A stretch of 61,935 bases of DNA. Source: a virus. Location: IMG/VR virus record IMGVR_UViG_3300021976_000013, positions 1 through 61,935 of that record; one strand, written 5' to 3'. Numbering within the stretch: position 1 is the first letter of the stretch; every line of letters begins with the position of its first letter. Shown here in pieces: positions 34,350-41,767 of the stretch. A program made the translations under genes and the position numbers. Below the pieces are notes generated by a model. That model was not told where the DNA came from. It saw only the letters and a list, made by a program, of their open reading frames with translations, and did not search any database.

Positions 34350-34520
34350 GTGGAGATCGTCCAACTGCTAGAGATCATTCTGGTCATGCTCTGCACGTTG
34401 GAGGTGATCATCCTGATCAAGATCCTAATTCTCCTGATCAAGATGGAGAAACCGATAGAGATCATTCAGACCCCGTTCAAGATCCACACCACCGAAGATC
34501 GGACAGAAAATGATCTGTGA
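34350..34520 (+). CDS. Small membrane protein
   Basis: A 56-residue protein starting at GTG 34350, right behind repeat copy B. Residues 4-34 are an uninterrupted hydrophobic stretch rich in Ile/Leu (LLEIILVMLCTLEVIILIK), enough for one or two membrane helices; the tail is polar. The stop lies within the start of the next gene. Function unknown. Confidence 0.55.
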   Translation: MEIVQLLEIILVMLCTLEVIILIKILILLIKMEKPIEIIQTPFKIHTTEDRTENDL

Positions 34521-34833
34521 AGTGTGCGCGTCAGCGGCTGACTTGATCAGCAACGTCGCCCATCCCGAGGTGCCGATGATCGTCATGCTGGCGGAAGATC
34601 TCCACTCGAAATGTAAAGGTGGATCATGGTGCGACTGCCAGCACCAACTGACACGTAAGAGTCAGCCGACGGTGCGAGTCCTGACGGTTCCGGAATATCG
34701 GGTGATCTCTGAAGAGGTCCTCGACGAAGCTGTTGCGCTCGGCGTCAAGGTCCGGAAGTTTCTCGACGGCGAACGCGACCGGATGATACTGGACAACCGA
34801 GTAGATCAACTCAAGCTGGACGGAGGAATCTGA
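34510..34833 (+). CDS. Cys-containing protein of unknown function
   Basis: A 107-residue protein. The N-terminal half has CEVCASA and CKGGSWCDCQH, a possible zinc site; the C-terminal half is a VPEYRVISEEVLDEAV helix bundle. ATG 34510 overlaps the previous gene. Palindrome TGACACGTAAGAGTCA is at 34649-34664. Confidence 0.65.
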   Translation: MICEVCASAADLISNVAHPEVPMIVMLAEDLHSKCKGGSWCDCQHQLTRKSQPTVRVLTVPEYRVISEEVLDEAVALGVKVRKFLDGERDRMILDNRVDQLKLDGGI

Positions 34834-34835
34834 TC

Positions 34836-35357
34836 ATGGGAGCACGCGGTGAGCGGTCACCGGATCTCAACCGATACGCGAAGGGAGCGCGGTTCGAGCA
34901 CAAGATCATGGATCACCTGGTGGGTCTCGGCTACTCCTGCATTCGAGCCGCAGGATCGAAGGGCGACACAAAGATCGACATCGTCGCCTTCAAAGAGGGC
35001 TTCCCGATCATGCTGATCCAGGCCAAGACCGACGGCAAGATCAGTAAGGCTGAGTGGGATCGGGTGTTCGAGGTTTCGCAGTGGTACGGACACGGCGTGT
35101 GCGTCCCTGTGCTGGCCGCTAACGGGCCGAAGGGCGTGGGGGTCACCTATACCCGCATCCTTGGCCAGAGGGTCCTGTACGCACGCTCACAGCCGTGCAG
35201 ACCCTATAGGCCGGGGGTCGTCGAAGTGCCACGGGTGCGTATCGGGTGGGTACCGAACATCAGGGCAGCAGCAGGGGATCCGGAAGTCGTCGATATAACG
35301 TCGCTGGTATCGAGCGTTGATCTCGGGACGGCTGATCTCCCGGAGATCGAATCATAA
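34836..35357 (+). CDS. Holliday junction resolvase-like nuclease (Hjc type)
   Basis: A 173-residue protein. KGARFEHKIMDHLVGLGY, GSKGDTKIDIVAF and IMLIQAKTD give the E...D...QxK pattern of archaeal-type Hjc resolvases in the PD-(D/E)XK superfamily. The C-terminal 60 residues are an extension. It should cut branched replication or recombination intermediates before packaging. ATG 34836 is preceded by CTGATC. Confidence 0.82.
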   Translation: MGARGERSPDLNRYAKGARFEHKIMDHLVGLGYSCIRAAGSKGDTKIDIVAFKEGFPIMLIQAKTDGKISKAEWDRVFEVSQWYGHGVCVPVLAANGPKGVGVTYTRILGQRVLYARSQPCRPYRPGVVEVPRVRIGWVPNIRAAAGDPEVVDITSLVSSVDLGTADLPEIES

Positions 35358-35358
35358 C

Positions 35359-35393
35359 TTGACCAGTCGTCAAGGTAGAGGCATGCTGGCGGT
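35359..35393 (+). promoter_or_regulatory. Operator-type promoter with leaderless start
   Basis: TTGACC (35359-35364), 17 bp, CATGCT (35382-35387), 6 nt, ATG 35394. The -35 sits in CTTGACCAGTCGTCAAG, the clearest copy of the inverted repeat. No Shine-Dalgarno sequence is present. Confidence 0.7.
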
Positions 35394-35627
35394 ATGCCTC
35401 TACCAGAGATCGAATACCACGAGAACAACGGCACCACCGAAGAGCCGGATGGGTATCTGTACTTCACCGACGGCGCTCGGTTGATCTTTGAGCCGGGTAC
35501 GTCCGGCATGGGGAACCCGTTCGGGCTGTTTCCGGGCGGATGGATGTTCGAGACAGATGATCATTACCGAGCCGCTGGCGAATACTTGATCGCTAACGGT
35601 CTGACCGGATGGCAGGCGAGATCATGA
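35394..35627 (+). CDS. Small protein of unknown function
   Basis: A 77-residue protein, acidic at the start (PEIEYHENNGTTEEPDG), then GARLIFEPGTSGMGNPFGLFPGGWMF, which looks like a compact Gly/aromatic-rich fold. It heads a new unit from a leaderless promoter. No family recognised. Confidence 0.65.
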   Translation: MPLPEIEYHENNGTTEEPDGYLYFTDGARLIFEPGTSGMGNPFGLFPGGWMFETDDHYRAAGEYLIANGLTGWQARS

Positions 35628-35749
35628 GTTGCCACTGCAAGCCAGGCAAGATCTGTACATGCCCACCGTGCGCTGACACGCACGCGAGCAAGCATTGGAA
35701 GACGGTCGAGAAAGCAGACAAGAAAGCGATCAAGCGCAAGCGTAAGTGA
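35624..35749 (+). CDS. Cys-rich basic microprotein
   Basis: A 41-residue protein: MSCHCKPGKICTCPPC (five Cys and one His in 16 residues), then a basic KKAIKRKRK tail. A zinc site with nucleic-acid-binding tail is plausible. ATG overlaps the previous TGA and is preceded by GAGATC. Confidence 0.55.
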   Translation: MSCHCKPGKICTCPPCADTHASKHWKTVEKADKKAIKRKRK

Positions 35750-35756
35750 TCTACAC

Positions 35757-35785
35757 AGAGCCCTGGCCGACCGGCCAGGGCTCTT
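35757..35785 (+). terminator. Terminator
   Basis: Hairpin AGAGCCCTGGCCG/CGGCCAGGGCTCT with trailing TTG; similar in sequence to the one at 22199. Confidence 0.85.
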
Positions 35786-35807
35786 GTCATGGGTACAAGA
35801 ATGTGCC

Positions 35808-35842
35808 TTGACCAGGGGGCAAGGATAGGAGAGGATACGGGT
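35808..35842 (+). promoter_or_regulatory. Operator-type promoter with leaderless start
   Basis: TTGACC (35808-35813), 17 bp, GAGGAT (35831-35836), 6 nt, ATG 35843. It has the same geometry as 20503 and 35359, with half-sites CTTGAC-N5-GGCAAG. Confidence 0.65.
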
Positions 35843-36139
35843 ATGGACGAAGAGTTGCTCAAGATCCCGTCCGGGATGTGTCCGGCTCACCACATGGTGG
35901 CGCTTTCGTGGCGGAACAACTTCTACGACCCTCGCCACCCGTGCGAGTGGCCGGGTAAAGCGATCATCATGGACGCGCGGACCGATCATGCGGACCGTGA
36001 CAAGAGCTGGACCAAGCGCAACCACGAACAGATCATGATCGTCGCGAACATCTGCAACAACGGCAAGGGCCTGGCTTGTCCGGCCGAGTCGGAATGGGCT
36101 TCCATCCGGCAAGAGATCAACAGGAGGTATCTCGGATGA
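35843..36139 (+). CDS. Cys/His-rich protein of unknown function
   Basis: A 98-residue protein beginning right at the predicted transcription start. It has MCPAHHMVALSWRNNFYDPRHPCEWPGK and a later CNNGKGLACPAESEW, a pattern that could hold zinc. It is first of a chain of about ten overlapping small genes. No family recognised. Confidence 0.65.
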   Translation: MDEELLKIPSGMCPAHHMVALSWRNNFYDPRHPCEWPGKAIIMDARTDHADRDKSWTKRNHEQIMIVANICNNGKGLACPAESEWASIRQEINRRYLG

Positions 36140-36237
36140 CGACTCAGACTCGCGTTCTCATGATCGTGGTGATTGTCCTGCTCATGATCAATCTCGGCAT
36201 CTCGATCTACAACGTAGTTGTGACGGTCACGTCATGA
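36136..36237 (+). CDS. Single-helix membrane microprotein
   Basis: A 33-residue protein: MTTQTR followed by a hydrophobic segment VLMIVVIVLLMINLGISIY, then VVVTVTS. ATG overlaps the preceding TGA and the stop overlaps the next ATG (ATGA), so it is embedded in the operon. Confidence 0.55.
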   Translation: MTTQTRVLMIVVIVLLMINLGISIYNVVVTVTS

Positions 36238-36470
36238 GCGCCCACATCACCGGCCGGGAGTGCTCGGCGGCGTGTTGCGCCGGTAGAGATCCTTACGTCG
36301 ATTTCGAGATCATCGTCAAGGTCCGGGTTCATGAAGATCTTGCTGACTCCGGTCGTCCGATCACGCCGAATTCGGTGGTCAATTCGATCTTGGAAGAGAT
36401 CAGCGAGCTGGCTACCGGTGACTTGGTGATCATCACTCCTTCGCTCAAGATCGAGGAGAACGAATCATGA
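36234..36470 (+). CDS. Small protein of unknown function
   Basis: A 78-residue protein with RECSAACCAGRDPYVDFEIIVKVRV and a C-terminal strand LVIITPSLKIEE, a ferredoxin-like alpha/beta pattern. It resembles the 55-residue protein at 55980 (MIVTLKIDVK... DLAEIVISNVV), though similarity is only in overall shape. Confidence 0.6.
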   Translation: MSAHITGRECSAACCAGRDPYVDFEIIVKVRVHEDLADSGRPITPNSVVNSILEEISELATGDLVIITPSLKIEENES

Positions 36471-36613
36471 TCACGGATTCTGACGGTATCCGCATGCTGA
36501 ACGCGATCAGGGGACTCACGTCCGCTCTTGAGCTTCACACCACACAGATCAACAGCCTGACCGCTCGGATCGAGCGGCTCGAAAACAAGATTGAAGATTT
36601 GGAGGGATCGTGA
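36467..36613 (+). CDS. Coiled-coil microprotein
   Basis: A 48-residue protein with heptad-like LNAIRGLTSALELHTTQI and LTARIERLENKIEDLE, a probable coiled-coil dimer. Overlaps both neighbours (ATGA and GTGA). Confidence 0.55.
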   Translation: MITDSDGIRMLNAIRGLTSALELHTTQINSLTARIERLENKIEDLEGS

Positions 36614-37284
36614 GCAACCTGCCTGCTCTGCCGGATCCGGACGATGCTCGGGAGATCGACTCTCCGCATGGTCCGGATCTGTCTCGGCTCGATGACGGAT
36701 ACGGCGGCTACTCGGACTTCGTCGATGAGTTCCATTTCTGGGACAACGACGGTAGTGACTTCGTCCGGGACTTTCCGACCCGTCGGCGCGAAAGGTGGAT
36801 CACCGATCGGCTGATCGATTGGGCCGACGACGATGATCCGGATCCGGGCGATGCCGAGCCGATCGAGCCGAGCAGCGATCTTGAGATCACCGTGATCCGG
36901 ATCATGCCGAGCGGTGGCCACATGATCAACAACGGTCCGGACGAGATCGAGCTACGTGGGCCGACCAAGCGTGTCGTAGTGATCTACGGCCGGTGGTCGC
37001 TGCCGGTGGTCGGCCGGAAGGGCTACACGTACGAGACGGATCTTGGTCTTCAGGTCGGAGACATCGTGATGGTCCCTCCGACGGCCATCTGTCGGGAACC
37101 GCAGGAAGCGACTGTGGTCCGGCTTGGCTCGGACTACTCCGGTTACGTCCACAAGATCACGGAGCTGGTGGCCCGTAAGCCGATGCATGATCAGGATCGA
37201 GCCATGATCCATGGGGAGCCTAGCGATCACCCGTGGTACTGCCAATGCCGCGTGTGCGACGACGAAGGGGAAGGCGTTCGATGA
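36610..37284 (+). CDS. Acidic protein of unknown function
   Basis: A 224-residue protein from GTG 36610, which overlaps the preceding TGA. Residues 1-95 are highly acidic (Asp/Glu); residues 100-185 look like a beta-barrel domain (RVVVIYGRWSLPVVG, GLQVGDIVMVPPTA, SDYSGYVHKI); the end has WYCQCRVCDDE, a possible metal site. The GDIVMVP turn is seen in small-barrel domains. Function unknown. Confidence 0.65.
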   Translation: MSNLPALPDPDDAREIDSPHGPDLSRLDDGYGGYSDFVDEFHFWDNDGSDFVRDFPTRRRERWITDRLIDWADDDDPDPGDAEPIEPSSDLEITVIRIMPSGGHMINNGPDEIELRGPTKRVVVIYGRWSLPVVGRKGYTYETDLGLQVGDIVMVPPTAICREPQEATVVRLGSDYSGYVHKITELVARKPMHDQDRAMIHGEPSDHPWYCQCRVCDDEGEGVR

Positions 37285-37439
37285 GCACCAAAGATCCACT
37301 GCTCGACCGACTCGATCGGGTAAACGTGCTGGGTCGCAATGCCGATGCTCAGGTGGTGGGCGCGCTGGCTGTGCTTCACCCCCAGATCTTGGAAGAGATC
37401 ATCGGTCTCCTCCTGAAAGAGCAGGAAAAAGGGTCATGA
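37281..37439 (+). CDS. Small helical protein
   Basis: A 52-residue protein of amphipathic helices (LLDRLDRVNVLG, AVLHPQILEEIIGLLLKEQ). ATG overlaps the previous stop and the stop overlaps the next ATG. Confidence 0.55.
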   Translation: MSTKDPLLDRLDRVNVLGRNADAQVVGALAVLHPQILEEIIGLLLKEQEKGS

Positions 37440-37768
37440 TCCTCGATACCGAAGTTGATCAGATGTTCCGAGTGGTCGTCACGCTGGACGTGACAGAGAC
37501 TCCCCCGACGTCTGCGAACGGCGTCCACTACCTGATCAAGCCGGATCGGCTGGTCGCGACGTGGGTGAAGGTCAACAACGATCCGAAGTGGCACGTGGAC
37601 ATGATCCGGGTTCGAGGGCCGAGGATCTTGAAAGGTGACCTGCTCTCGGACGCGGTCAGCGGTTCCAAGCATTGGACGATCACGGGGGATCACAAGACGG
37701 ATCCTCCGTCGTGGGTCCTCTCGATCATCGGAGAGATCAAGCCGAACGGATGGGAGCTGACCACGTGA
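37436..37768 (+). CDS. Protein of unknown function
   Basis: A 110-residue alpha/beta protein (FRVVVTLDVTET, LVATWVKVNND, RVRGPRILKGDLL). Start ATG 37436 overlaps the upstream TGA. No family recognised. Confidence 0.6.
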   Translation: MILDTEVDQMFRVVVTLDVTETPPTSANGVHYLIKPDRLVATWVKVNNDPKWHVDMIRVRGPRILKGDLLSDAVSGSKHWTITGDHKTDPPSWVLSIIGEIKPNGWELTT

Positions 37769-37989
37769 ACCGCATGGGTGGCAAGGCGATGCGCCAGATG
37801 TACGAGTCTGGCTACGGCATAGAAGCGATCATCGGCTACACGAACATGACCTACATGGAAGTGATCGAGAGGCTTCGTACGGCTGGCACCAACTTGATCA
37901 CTGGTGGCCCTCACGACACAGAGACGTGCCGACACAACCATTTCGAGATCATGGATCTTCAGGGATCTGGGGAGCTGGAAAGTGCCTAG
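37765..37989 (+). CDS. Small HTH-like protein
   Basis: A 74-residue protein from GTG 37765. GGKAMRQMYESGYGIEAIIGYTNM followed by TYMEVIERLRTAGT fits a resolvase- or homeodomain-like HTH (two helices, short turn, recognition helix). It may bind DNA. Weak support beyond the helix pattern. Confidence 0.55.
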   Translation: MNRMGGKAMRQMYESGYGIEAIIGYTNMTYMEVIERLRTAGTNLITGGPHDTETCRHNHFEIMDLQGSGELESA

Positions 37990-38134
37990 AAAAGATCGCG
38001 CGTTCGGAGTGCATCACAGCTCAGCGCACAAGGGTGGAAGCCAGCGGCGCAAGATCAAGGTCCGTAAGCCGGGTAAGCAGAAGATCGTCAGCTCGTACAA
38101 ATCCAAGGTGAGCAGGCGGCGCGACGATGAGTAG
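37982..38134 (+). CDS. Basic microprotein
   Basis: A 50-residue Lys/Arg-rich protein (RRKIKVRKPGKQKIV) from GTG 37982. It is likely a nucleic-acid binder by charge. Overlaps both neighbours. Confidence 0.5.
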   Translation: MPRKDRAFGVHHSSAHKGGSQRRKIKVRKPGKQKIVSSYKSKVSRRRDDE

Positions 38135-38447
38135 GCCGACGGAAGATCTCTTCCGGCAGGCTCTCCGGGAAGCGCTCGGCGTCAAGAGGGTCAAGTATCC
38201 GGGGATCAAGCTGGTCGTGCTGTCAGTGATGGTGCTCTTCGTCGTCGCTGGTATGGTCGTGATCTTTACGATCTTGCTTCACCGGTGGTGGCCGCTCGTT
38301 CCAGTGATCGACTACTGGACGGCGTTCCTGCTCACCGCGCTTTACCGAATCGATATGGCGCTACTCAAGCTGATCGCCAAGTCCGCGAATACGTACGCGG
38401 AAGCGGGCAAGCGGCAAGCGGATATGAGGAGAGGCGGGAGTAAGTGA
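38127..38447 (+). CDS. Two-helix membrane protein
   Basis: A 106-residue protein with membrane segments near residues 29-50 (LVVLSVMVLFVVAGMVVIFTI) and 58-80, and basic ends. ATG overlaps the previous stop. Function unknown. Confidence 0.6.
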   Translation: MSRPTEDLFRQALREALGVKRVKYPGIKLVVLSVMVLFVVAGMVVIFTILLHRWWPLVPVIDYWTAFLLTALYRIDMALLKLIAKSANTYAEAGKRQADMRRGGSK

Positions 38448-38518
38448 AGAAGATCATCAGGAAGCTGATCGTTCCGGTTTGTCCGGGATGCAAGCGCGTC
38501 AGGTGCATCTGCACCTAG
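38444..38518 (+). CDS. 24-residue Cys-rich peptide
   Basis: GTG 38444 overlaps the preceding TGA. The peptide ends VCPGCKRVRCICT: a CxxC plus CxC pair in a 24-residue chain, like a minimal zinc ribbon. Conserved gene coupling is the main support; it could be a chance frame. Confidence 0.4.
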   Translation: MKKIIRKLIVPVCPGCKRVRCICT

Positions 38519-38528
38519 AAAGGTGATC

Positions 38529-38588
38529 ATGGCCAGGACGAACAAGCCTAAGATCAAGCCCCAACGGCCGAAGCCTAAGGGCAAGTAA
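38529..38588 (+). CDS. 19-residue basic peptide
   Basis: ATG preceded by AGGTGATC, the genome's usual start context. The product is almost only Lys, Arg, Pro (NKPKIKPQRPKPKGK). Very short, so low confidence. Confidence 0.35.
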   Translation: MARTNKPKIKPQRPKPKGK

Positions 38589-38598
38589 GAAAGATCAG

Positions 38599-38621
38599 GG
38601 TCCGGGTGTCGAGCCCGGACC
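38599..38621 (+). terminator. Hairpin
   Basis: GGTCCGGG/CCCGGACC stem. The flanking TGACTCTTAAGAAACA (38624) is a two-mismatch relative of the 16-bp palindrome. Confidence 0.6.
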
Positions 38622-38655
38622 TTGACTCTTAAGAAACAATCGAAAGCAGGGAATC

Positions 38656-38829
38656 ATGCCCGGACCTCTGGCCACGAACCGGCTCACCAAGGCACCGGCT
38701 CAGGCCAAGCACACGAGCAAGCACATGCGCCGACTGGCGAAGCGGATCAAGCTCCGTCTTGAGAGCTTCAACATGATCAAGGACCGTTCGGGCTACCACC
38801 GGCCGGGCTCAGAGAACCGCAAGAAGTGA
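38656..38829 (+). CDS. Basic microprotein
   Basis: A 57-residue Lys/Arg/His-rich protein (KHTSKHMRRLAKRIKLRLE). A GCAGGGAATC sequence precedes ATG 38656. Probably binds nucleic acid or membrane; family unknown. Confidence 0.5.
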   Translation: MPGPLATNRLTKAPAQAKHTSKHMRRLAKRIKLRLESFNMIKDRSGYHRPGSENRKK

Positions 38830-38831
38830 TC

Positions 38832-39203
38832 ATGAGCCTCCTTAGCCTGCTCGAATCGTTCGCCTTACTCGCGCTGGCGCTGATCGTCGGATTCGTCTAC
38901 GCCTGCATCCGGATCAAGCGTCGTGATCGTCGGACGGCGGCTGAGATCAAGGCGGGTCACGGGATCATCCCTCCCGAGATCTTGGCTGACGCGCACAGAG
39001 AGATCCGCAGGGAAGAGAGTTGGCAACGTGACCTTCGGTCCGACCGGCTCGCGCGGATCTCCCGAAGTGCCGTAGCGGCAAGCTCGCGAGATAATGAATC
39101 TTCCGAGCCGGAAGACACGCAACCGATACCGGCTCATGACGAGATCGAAGCACATGGGGAAGCACGAAAGATCGAAGCGACGGCCGGACTCTCCGAAGAG
39201 TGA
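38832..39203 (+). CDS. Single-pass membrane protein
   Basis: A 123-residue protein with an N-terminal membrane helix (LESFALLALALIVGFVYACI, about 7-27), then a basic and finally an acidic cytoplasmic tail. ATG 38832 is preceded by TGATC. It overlaps the next gene by 50 nt. Confidence 0.6.
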   Translation: MSLLSLLESFALLALALIVGFVYACIRIKRRDRRTAAEIKAGHGIIPPEILADAHREIRREESWQRDLRSDRLARISRSAVAASSRDNESSEPEDTQPIPAHDEIEAHGEARKIEATAGLSEE

Positions 39204-39783
39204 TCCACCCGAGCTGACAGCGTTCCACGTGGGTACCCCACCGGATCCAGAGGAGGAGGATTTCCCGAGTGAGCCGACCACTGGTGACCTCTGGGAAGAT
39301 GATCCTTTTTACGAGCCGGATCATAAGGGCGGCCGACTACGGGCAACCGTGGCGGTCGCTCTTTGTCTTGTGGTCGTGGCGCTGGTCGGTTCACTCGGAT
39401 GGATGTTCGGCACCGGGAACGCGGAAGAGCGTCGGCCCAAGATCGTGAAGACGGTCACGGAGACGAACGGGCCGACCGAGCGGATCACGGAGTACCTGGC
39501 ACAGCAAGGGGATCACATAACGATCACTAAGAAAGGCGGTAAGGTCACTGCGGTCAAGACGATCAAAGCCACCGTGACACCACCGGCTCGGACGGTCACA
39601 GCTCCCGTGTTGGTGCCGACGGTCCGAGTAACGATCACGGAGGATGCGGAGATCATCACCAAGAAAATCTCGGTACCGGGACCGACAAAAACGATCACTG
39701 TAACATCGATCGAGACGGTTACAAATGATCTCTGTTTCCGGGTGAATCGAGCCGGAGATAAGATCGAAATCGGATGCCCCTAG
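39154..39783 (+). CDS. Single-pass membrane protein with extracellular Thr/Val domain
   Basis: A 209-residue protein: cytoplasmic acidic N-terminus, membrane helix near residues 62-82 (VAVALCLVVVALVGSLGWMF), and a Thr/Val/Ile-rich outer part with repeated KTVTET, KTIKATVT, KTITVTS motifs and two terminal cysteines. It may be a surface-exposed exclusion or adhesion factor; this is a guess from topology. Start 39154 has weak support. Confidence 0.6.
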   Translation: MGKHERSKRRPDSPKSDPPELTAFHVGTPPDPEEEDFPSEPTTGDLWEDDPFYEPDHKGGRLRATVAVALCLVVVALVGSLGWMFGTGNAEERRPKIVKTVTETNGPTERITEYLAQQGDHITITKKGGKVTAVKTIKATVTPPARTVTAPVLVPTVRVTITEDAEIITKKISVPGPTKTITVTSIETVTNDLCFRVNRAGDKIEIGCP

Positions 39784-39892
39784 AAGGGCCGCCAAGGCGG
39801 TTCTAACGAGATCGTTTAGGGGTGCATAGACTGAGTCGTGGCCGAGCTACGGGAGCGCTACGGCTCACCTGTAAGTCCCGGAAGGGGGGATT

Positions 39893-40132
39893 ATGACCGG
39901 CCGACGTTCGGACGTATGGCATCCGGGCTGTTGCCCTGATCTTCACTTCCGGGGTTTGCGCATCGCGCACTGTTCAGCGTGTCACGCTACGTTCGCGGGA
40001 CCTCACGGATTCGATGCACACAAGTTACTCGATGGATGCCGGGAGCCGTCGGCATGCGGGATGATATGCCGTGACGGGATATGGCACTGGCCACCGAGGG
40101 AATCCCTGATCAAGTGGCTCGCCAAGATCTGA
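39893..40132 (+). CDS. FDxHR-type zinc-binding protein
   Basis: A 79-residue protein with HCSACHATFAGPHGFDAHK followed by CREPSACGM, the C2H2-like signature of the FDxHR actinophage family. A GGAAGGGGG site supports ATG 39893. The 109-bp region upstream has TAGACT near 39827, a possible -10 box. Molecular function of the family is unknown. Confidence 0.82.
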   Translation: MTGRRSDVWHPGCCPDLHFRGLRIAHCSACHATFAGPHGFDAHKLLDGCREPSACGMICRDGIWHWPPRESLIKWLAKI

Positions 40133-40142
40133 AAGGATCATT

Positions 40143-40706
40143 GTGAGGAAGATCGCATCCATCACAGCCGCGTTGATCGTCGCGTTCTCGACGATCTTCC
40201 TGGCTCTACCGGCCGGGGCTGACGTCATTCAGACGTTCCCGACGACCGGCACAGTCAAGATCGTTGAGCTGGGCACCGACGCCATGGGCGCGGACACGTT
40301 CCTGAATCGGAACCGTGAGTTCATCGATCTTCAGAACACATCGCCCACCGAGGACGTCAACATCACTGGCTGGCGCACCGAGGACGCATGGGCTTTCGGT
40401 GACAACTCACTGTCAAGCTGCAACACGTTCAAGTTCTCGACAGCCAACACGAATGGGCTCGCGGTCGGTAGTGACGTGATCCTTCCGGCCGGTCACACGG
40501 TCCGGGTGTACACCGGTAGCGGCGTGCCGAGCACGTCGGGCACCTTCCACCGATCGTTCCAGAACAGCCCGGATCACTGCGGCGCTCATGGTCACTACTG
40601 GACCAACAACGCGGATGACGCCTACCTTCGGGACAACACCCCTGATCACAACGTGGTCGCGCACGTCCGTTACAACCGGCTCGGTGGATACGAAGTGGAG
40701 TACTGA
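40143..40706 (+). CDS. Secreted lamin-tail-domain protein
   Basis: A 187-residue protein with a signal peptide (MRKIASITAALIVAF..., cleavage near ALPAGA-DV, residue 26). The mature part matches a bacterial lamin-tail domain: LNREFIDLQNTS, GWRTED, FSFxFP-like and PAGHTVRVYTGSG. Such domains are Ig-like beta folds on secreted enzymes and adhesins. In a phage it may be a host-surface modifier. Palindrome TGACAACTCACTGTCA lies at 40400-40415. Confidence 0.8.
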   Translation: MRKIASITAALIVAFSTIFLALPAGADVIQTFPTTGTVKIVELGTDAMGADTFLNRNREFIDLQNTSPTEDVNITGWRTEDAWAFGDNSLSSCNTFKFSTANTNGLAVGSDVILPAGHTVRVYTGSGVPSTSGTFHRSFQNSPDHCGAHGHYWTNNADDAYLRDNTPDHNVVAHVRYNRLGGYEVEY

Positions 40707-40708
40707 TC

Positions 40709-40852
40709 ATGGGCATCGCGTCGCTGATCGCTCTGATTCTGTTCATCGTCGCGGCCATCCTTGCGGGTATGCAGCGAGCATGGGTTCTCTGTTTCATCGC
40801 GGGCGGGCTCGCGGTCCTGCTTGTCCCCGCTGTGCTTGGTCTGCTTAACTGA
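40709..40852 (+). CDS. Two-helix membrane microprotein
   Basis: A 47-residue, almost fully hydrophobic protein (IASLIALILFIVAAILAG, then WVLCFIAGGLAVLLVPAVLGL). ATG 40709 is preceded by CTGATC directly after the previous gene. It could be a small holin or a membrane regulator. Confidence 0.55.
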   Translation: MGIASLIALILFIVAAILAGMQRAWVLCFIAGGLAVLLVPAVLGLLN

Positions 40853-40900
40853 CCAGCGGGTAGGGGAGTGCAGACAGTTCGGGATCTGTCCGGCACAGGT

Positions 40901-40951
40901 ACGGCCGCTCACGGGGGCTAGCGCACCGGGGGCGGCCGTATCCTTGTCTGT
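40901..40951 (+). promoter_or_regulatory. Hairpin and -10 box before the papain-like gene
   Basis: ACGGCCGC/GCGGCCGT arms form a terminator-like stem (about 40901-40939). TATCCT (39-44 of 40900 block, 40939-40944) is 7 nt before ATG 40952, which lacks a Shine-Dalgarno sequence, suggesting a leaderless transcript. The -35 region is poor. Confidence 0.45.
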
Positions 40952-41767
40952 ATGTCACATCCATACCCCCATGCTCTGGGTCGGCGTGTCGAGCACGACC
41001 CACGATCCCTCTCGTTCGCGGTCGGCGTGCTGCCGAGATCCGCGATCCAATCTGTCTGGTGGACGCGACGGATCCCGATTCTCGATCAAGGTAATCTCGG
41101 CTCGTGCGTAGGCAACGCGATCACCGGCATTCTCGGCACCGACGCGGCTGGTCGAACCGGGTACACCAACGTGACGATCACGCAAGAGTTCTCGATCAAG
41201 ACGAACGGGATCTTCGTCGCCGGTACGTACAAGATCGATGAGCAGTTCGCGATCAAGCTCTACAGCCTGGCTACGGCCGTCGATGAATTCGCCGGTGCTT
41301 ATCCTCCGACCGATACCGGATCAAGCGGCGTAGGCGGTTCCAAGGCTCTTCAGACCCTAGGTCTGTGCCCGACGTATCAGTGGGCGTTCAGCATGGCCGC
41401 TCTACAGTCGGCGCTCATGCTCGGGCCGGTTGCGATCGGGATCCCGTGGTACGAATCGATGTTCTCTCCGTCGGCCGACGGGCGAGTGCGGATAGATCGT
41501 TCCTCTCCTCCCGTCGGCGGCCACGAGCTGGAGATCACCAAAATGGATCTCACGGCTGATCAGTATTGGTTCGCCAATTCATGGGGCGAGTCGTGGGGAA
41601 GATCAGGATGGGGCTACTTCACGTACACGGATCTTTCCACCCTGCTCGCGGAAGAGGGCGACGTCGTCTCTCCGAAGATCGTTACTCCCGCTCCAGTGCC
41701 AGCGGTCACTGATGCGCAGCTCTGGAATACGGCCAAGCTCTGGGCAGCAGGGAAGGGGCTCACGTGA
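40952..41767 (+). CDS. Papain-like (C1A) cysteine protease
   Basis: A 271-residue protein with a complete papain-type active site: Gln46 and Cys52 in DQGNLGSC, His191 in GGHELEI, and Asn209 in FANSWGESWGRSGWGYF. There is no signal peptide and no long propeptide, so it probably acts in the cytoplasm or virion. C1A enzymes are rare in phages. The C-terminal 35 residues (ATPAPVPAVTDAQLW) are a linker. Neighbours are the secreted lamin-tail protein and an unknown gene coupled by overlap. Confidence 0.88.
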   Translation: MSHPYPHALGRRVEHDPRSLSFAVGVLPRSAIQSVWWTRRIPILDQGNLGSCVGNAITGILGTDAAGRTGYTNVTITQEFSIKTNGIFVAGTYKIDEQFAIKLYSLATAVDEFAGAYPPTDTGSSGVGGSKALQTLGLCPTYQWAFSMAALQSALMLGPVAIGIPWYESMFSPSADGRVRIDRSSPPVGGHELEITKMDLTADQYWFANSWGESWGRSGWGYFTYTDLSTLLAEEGDVVSPKIVTPAPVPAVTDAQLWNTAKLWAAGKGLT

